Below are positions 60,718 to 62,928 of a DNA stretch of 62,928 nt, in pieces; within the stretch, counting starts at the first letter, position 1, and each line of letters begins with the position of its first letter. Source of the stretch: a virus. The stretch is from IMG/VR virus record IMGVR_UViG_3300048004_000231, positions 1 through 62,928 of that record, one strand, 5' to 3'. The translations under genes were made by a program, and so were the position numbers. A model generated the notes under the pieces. That model was given only the letters and a program-made list of their open reading frames with translations. It was not told the origin of the DNA and searched no databases.

Positions 60718-61686
60718 TTACCAAATGTCTTCAAAGTCCTCGCCTTCACCAGCTTTCGAATAATCCGTCGGCCGAACCGCGAAAAAATCAGTATGAGTAT
60801 GCCCCCCGGTAAGATGGTAGAACCAATCAAGATTGCTTGCTGCGTTTTTGTCAAATGGGATATGCGACTTAAGATCCGCGTAACCGAGTTCAACGAGTTT
60901 TTCATTTGTTCTCTTTTTTATAAAGTGTTTTAAATCATTTGCTTTAATGCCTTCAATGTCACCCATCTCAAACATTTTATCTATATACTTACATTCAAGT
61001 TTTACCATTGTTTCGGCAGCGGTAATAATATCTTTCCGACATAAGTCTGCTAATTGATTGTTTTCACTGCACATATCGCGAAACAACTTACAACCCATTT
61101 TACTATGAAGTGATTCGTCGCGAACACTCCATTTCATTTGTTGTCCGATACCCTTAAGTAAATTGCGTAACTGGAAACTATATAAAACAGCAAAAGCTGA
61201 ATAGAGACTAACACCTTCGGCGAAAGCTGAAAAAATTGCCAAAGACTTTCCAATACCAACAGAACTTGAACCGCTGTAAGCAACCAAATTATCAAATCTT
61301 TCTGCCGTAGCAGGCTCGTGTAAGAATGCTTCATAATCTTCTAATCCTAATGTTTCATTTAAATAACTATATGCGACAGCGTGTATTGTTTCTTGCGATC
61401 CAAACATCATTGCCATTTGTTGTATTTCGTGTTTCGGAAACCAACCTACTACTTTCTGTGTCCAATAATCTGATACCGCACATTCTGTTTGCGCAAAACC
61501 TAATAGTATATTACCTACTAAGTTTTTTTCTTCGGCTGTTAGTTTTTCTTTCCAATCTTTAACATCACCTTGCATCGGTATTTCAGTGTGTAGCCAAAAT
61601 GCTTGTGCTTGTTTTAACCAACCTTCATTGTAATATTCAGGATATTCAAAAGGCTTATATGCTATACGCTCATCAAATAATCCCAT
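60718..61686 (-). CDS. nrdB: Ribonucleotide reductase, class I small subunit
   Basis: Houses the di-metal centre and tyrosyl radical that start NrdA catalysis. The 322 residues contain all the expected ligands: E68, E99 and H102 with the radical Y106 in ETIHAVAY, E157, E191 and H194 (DESLH). The first ligand is Glu, not Asp, as in several phage and Bacteroidota forms. The C-terminal GEGEDFEDIW tail is the NrdA-docking peptide. An out-of-phase frame within its 3' end is not a gene. Confidence 0.95.
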   Translation of the reverse strand: MGLFDERIAYKPFEYPEYYNEGWLKQAQAFWLHTEIPMQGDVKDWKEKLTAEEKNLVGNILLGFAQTECAVSDYWTQKVVGWFPKHEIQQMAMMFGSQETIHAVAYSYLNETLGLEDYEAFLHEPATAERFDNLVAYSGSSSVGIGKSLAIFSAFAEGVSLYSAFAVLYSFQLRNLLKGIGQQMKWSVRDESLHSKMGCKLFRDMCSENNQLADLCRKDIITAAETMVKLECKYIDKMFEMGDIEGIKANDLKHFIKKRTNEKLVELGYADLKSHIPFDKNAASNLDWFYHLTGGHTHTDFFAVRPTDYSKAGEGEDFEDIW

Positions 61687-61856
61687 TAGTTTTCTATTTC
61701 AAGTGCAATATCAATAAATGGTAAATATATAACGTGCTGGTGATGTGTGTCCCCGTGATATGTTCGCATACCTACAACAATACCTGGGTATGTACCTAAA
61801 CTAATTGACCAATCTTTTCTTTTTTTAGCGTCCTTGCCCTTTGTATTTTTTGACAT
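61686..61856 (-). CDS. Hypothetical small protein
   Basis: A 56-residue protein, Lys-rich at the start (MSKNTKGKDAKKRKDW) then beta-like with a His cluster (HGDTHHQHV). It ends at the nrdB start and overlaps the next gene by 32 bases. No family recognised. Confidence 0.58.
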   Translation of the reverse strand: MSKNTKGKDAKKRKDWSISLGTYPGIVVGMRTYHGDTHHQHVIYLPFIDIALEIEN

Positions 61857-61959
61857 AATTTTTAGATTTTTTGTTATTACTTGTTTTTGATTTTGCGTGC
61901 ACGCCTGGCCTAGATATAGTAGGTCTTTCTAAATAATTCGATAAAGTTAACTTAGCCAT
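61825..61959 (-). CDS. Conserved short basic protein
   Basis: A 44-residue protein with RPGVHAKSKTSNNKKSKNY and a GQGR end. I recall this GVHAK-K-SKNY pattern from many bacterial and phage genomes. Highly basic; function unknown. It overlaps both neighbours, which supports compact translation. Confidence 0.65.
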   Translation of the reverse strand: MAKLTLSNYLERPTISRPGVHAKSKTSNNKKSKNYVKKYKGQGR

Positions 61960-62125
61960 ATACTTTTATATTATGTTCATCATGCAGCTTTACTACATCT
62001 TTATATTTTACATATCCTTTTTGATTGATAGACCACTTAATAAATTTATCAATCTGCCGCTCCTTATATTTTTGGCGGGCTACGTGTTTCGAGAGTTTAG
62101 GATTAACTCTATTGTTCTGTCGCAT
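61952..62125 (-). CDS. Hypothetical basic protein
   Basis: A 57-residue, Lys/Arg-rich, probably helical protein starting MRQNNRVNPKLSKHVARQKY. It overlaps the nuclease gene by 46 bases and the short basic gene by 8. Function unknown. Confidence 0.55.
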   Translation of the reverse strand: MRQNNRVNPKLSKHVARQKYKERQIDKFIKWSINQKGYVKYKDVVKLHDEHNIKVYG

Positions 62126-62535
62126 TCAGCTTGATTTTGTGGTTTATATAATGTATAACTAGGAAACTGCTGTGACACTAGCAACTTAAATAGCTTCCAA
62201 CGGATTGGAAAAGATTCATTTGCTCTGCCTTTAGTTTCAATAATAAAGTCTTCACCTATAAAGTCAGGTGTATATTTTATTGGTAATATACGTTTACTGC
62301 CTCTATTTTGATAGCTGCCTTTACCATTAGCTTGTCTTTCAAAAGCTTCGTTTTCAAAATGAAAACCATTAATAAGTACAAAAGTTTCACCCTCATACTT
62401 AGCTTTAATTTTAGCTTTCTTCAATCCCATATACATATAGCGTTCAAGTCCCGAAGCAAAGTTAATACCATCGTATGTTATCTTCTTTGCTTGTACAGGG
62501 CCTCGCTTTTTTCTTTTAAATGTTTTTTTTCGCAT
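62080..62535 (-). CDS. PD-(D/E)XK endonuclease (DUF1064/Holliday-junction nuclease-like)
   Basis: A 151-residue protein with a basic start, an ASGLERYMYMGLKKAKI helix, and the core YTPDFIGEDFIIETKGRANE. The Asp in TPDF and the Glu-Thr-Lys in IETKG form the nuclease metal site. It may resolve branched phage DNA, as T7 endonuclease I does, or process ends. It overlaps genes on both sides. Confidence 0.82.
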   Translation of the reverse strand: MRKKTFKRKKRGPVQAKKITYDGINFASGLERYMYMGLKKAKIKAKYEGETFVLINGFHFENEAFERQANGKGSYQNRGSKRILPIKYTPDFIGEDFIIETKGRANESFPIRWKLFKLLVSQQFPSYTLYKPQNQAECDRTIELILNSRNT

Positions 62536-62746
62536 CTCTAATATAACATTCTTCTACTTCATTACGAAGTACCATTCGTGCTTTTTCTAAATAGTTAACA
62601 GCATCCATAAGTTCTTCTTGCAAATGTTGTAACCATCTATCAAGCGGTTGATCATCATCGGCAAGTGTAACACCGTATTTTTTATAGCCTACATCTGAGC
62701 GGCTTTGTATCTTATCAATTACTTGTTTAATTATTTGATCTCTCAT
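62516..62746 (-). CDS. MazG-like small protein
   Basis: A 76-residue helical protein with DVGYKKYGVTLADDDQPLDRWLQHLQEELMDAVNYLEKA. The helix with Gln-Glu-Glu followed by Asp-Ala resembles half of a MazG-type fold, and I recall short forms like this from phages. It starts within the MazG fusion's stop (ATGA overlap), so the two are co-translated and might interact. Confidence 0.62.
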   Translation of the reverse strand: MRDQIIKQVIDKIQSRSDVGYKKYGVTLADDDQPLDRWLQHLQEELMDAVNYLEKARMVLRNEVEECYIRDAKKNI

Positions 62747-62928
62747 ATCGTGTCTTTTACAAATGTTCCGTTTACCATAGATCCAGTTCGATTACTGATC
62801 TCGCCATATGCACTATCGATACAATGCTCAATGTTGACACCAGCCAAAGTGGAAAGATTGGTAAGTACCACAACGGCATCACCAATAGCGTCAATAATGT
62901 CCTCTTTATTGTTTTTGAGTATGGCGTC
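62743..62928 (-). CDS. GIY-YIG-like / MazG fusion, C-terminal part
   Basis: Partial. This is the 3' end of the gene described at 1-703; bases 62802-62928 duplicate 1-127. The segment ends with GSMVNGTFVKDTI and TGA, and overlaps the MazG-like small gene. In the closed circle the gene spans 703 to 1 and then 62801 to 62743. Confidence 0.85.
   Translation of the reverse strand, partial: DAILKNNKEDIIDAIGDAVVVLTNLSTLAGVNIEHCIDSAYGEISNRTGSMVNGTFVKDTI
62802..62928. repeat. Terminal direct repeat, copy 2 (contig overlap)
   Basis: Exact copy of positions 1-127. Joining the ends here gives a 62,801-bp circle and restores the reading frame of the MazG fusion gene. Confidence 0.95.

Noticed and set aside
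60672-60905. 77-residue reading frame on the minus strand
   Set aside because: It lies mostly inside the 3' end of nrdB in another phase and resembles no protein family.

Overview
The window looks like the complete genome of a lytic, short-tailed (podovirus-like) phage, assembled as a linear contig. Bases 1-127 are repeated exactly at 62802-62928, so the true unit is a circle, or circularly permuted molecule, of about 62,801 bp. The host is probably a marine member of the Bacteroidota, most likely a flavobacterium. The sequence is AT-rich. Start codons sit behind A/T-rich leaders with almost no Shine-Dalgarno sequences. One secreted protein has a flavobacterial-style signal sequence, and many small genes resemble families I recall from marine phage metagenomes. 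The host call is inference. No integrase, tail sheath or tape-measure protein is visible.

Layout. A control region near 15.1-15.24 kb separates two divergent arms. The minus arm runs from 15.1 kb down to 1, across the contig junction, and on from 62.8 to 58.66 kb. Its first part (9.2-15.1 kb) is a bank of about 25 very short, overlapping, mostly unrecognised genes. These are served by eight copies of one 35-bp promoter, which suggests early host-takeover functions. Next come a stand-alone DnaA domain IV protein, a gp88-like protein, a KTSC protein, an HTH protein, a sigma factor, an ERF annealase and its PD-(D/E)XK exonuclease, an SSB-like protein, a T7-gp4-like primase-helicase, thymidylate synthase and a GIY-YIG/MazG fusion that crosses the junction. 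A PD-(D/E)XK nuclease and class I ribonucleotide reductase (nrdB, nrdA) follow. No DNA polymerase, ligase or RNA polymerase was found.

The plus arm (15.24-58.62 kb) is the late region. It holds appendage proteins, a GroEL/GroES pair, a run of small basic proteins with a shared N-terminal signature, a 3TM holin, three fibre proteins (one of 1,644 residues with an S74 chaperone), terminase, portal, scaffold, capsid, neck/tail proteins, a cadherin/vWA adhesin, internal virion proteins (one of 2,140 residues) and a terminal M15 endolysin. The arms converge on a bidirectional terminator at 58.62-58.65 kb.

Regulation seems to rest on two sequence families. The 35-bp promoter serves the early bank. 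A 49-50 bp element with inverted GTGYGAC/GTCRYAC arms and a TATAT core occurs in front of the replication operon, in front of the late operon and once inside the early bank. The phage sigma factor is a natural candidate to read the second family. A 124-nt tRNA-like RNA with a G3-U70 acceptor pair, resembling a stripped-down tmRNA, lies in the early bank and is the most unusual single feature. No gap longer than about 300 bases lacks a gene.
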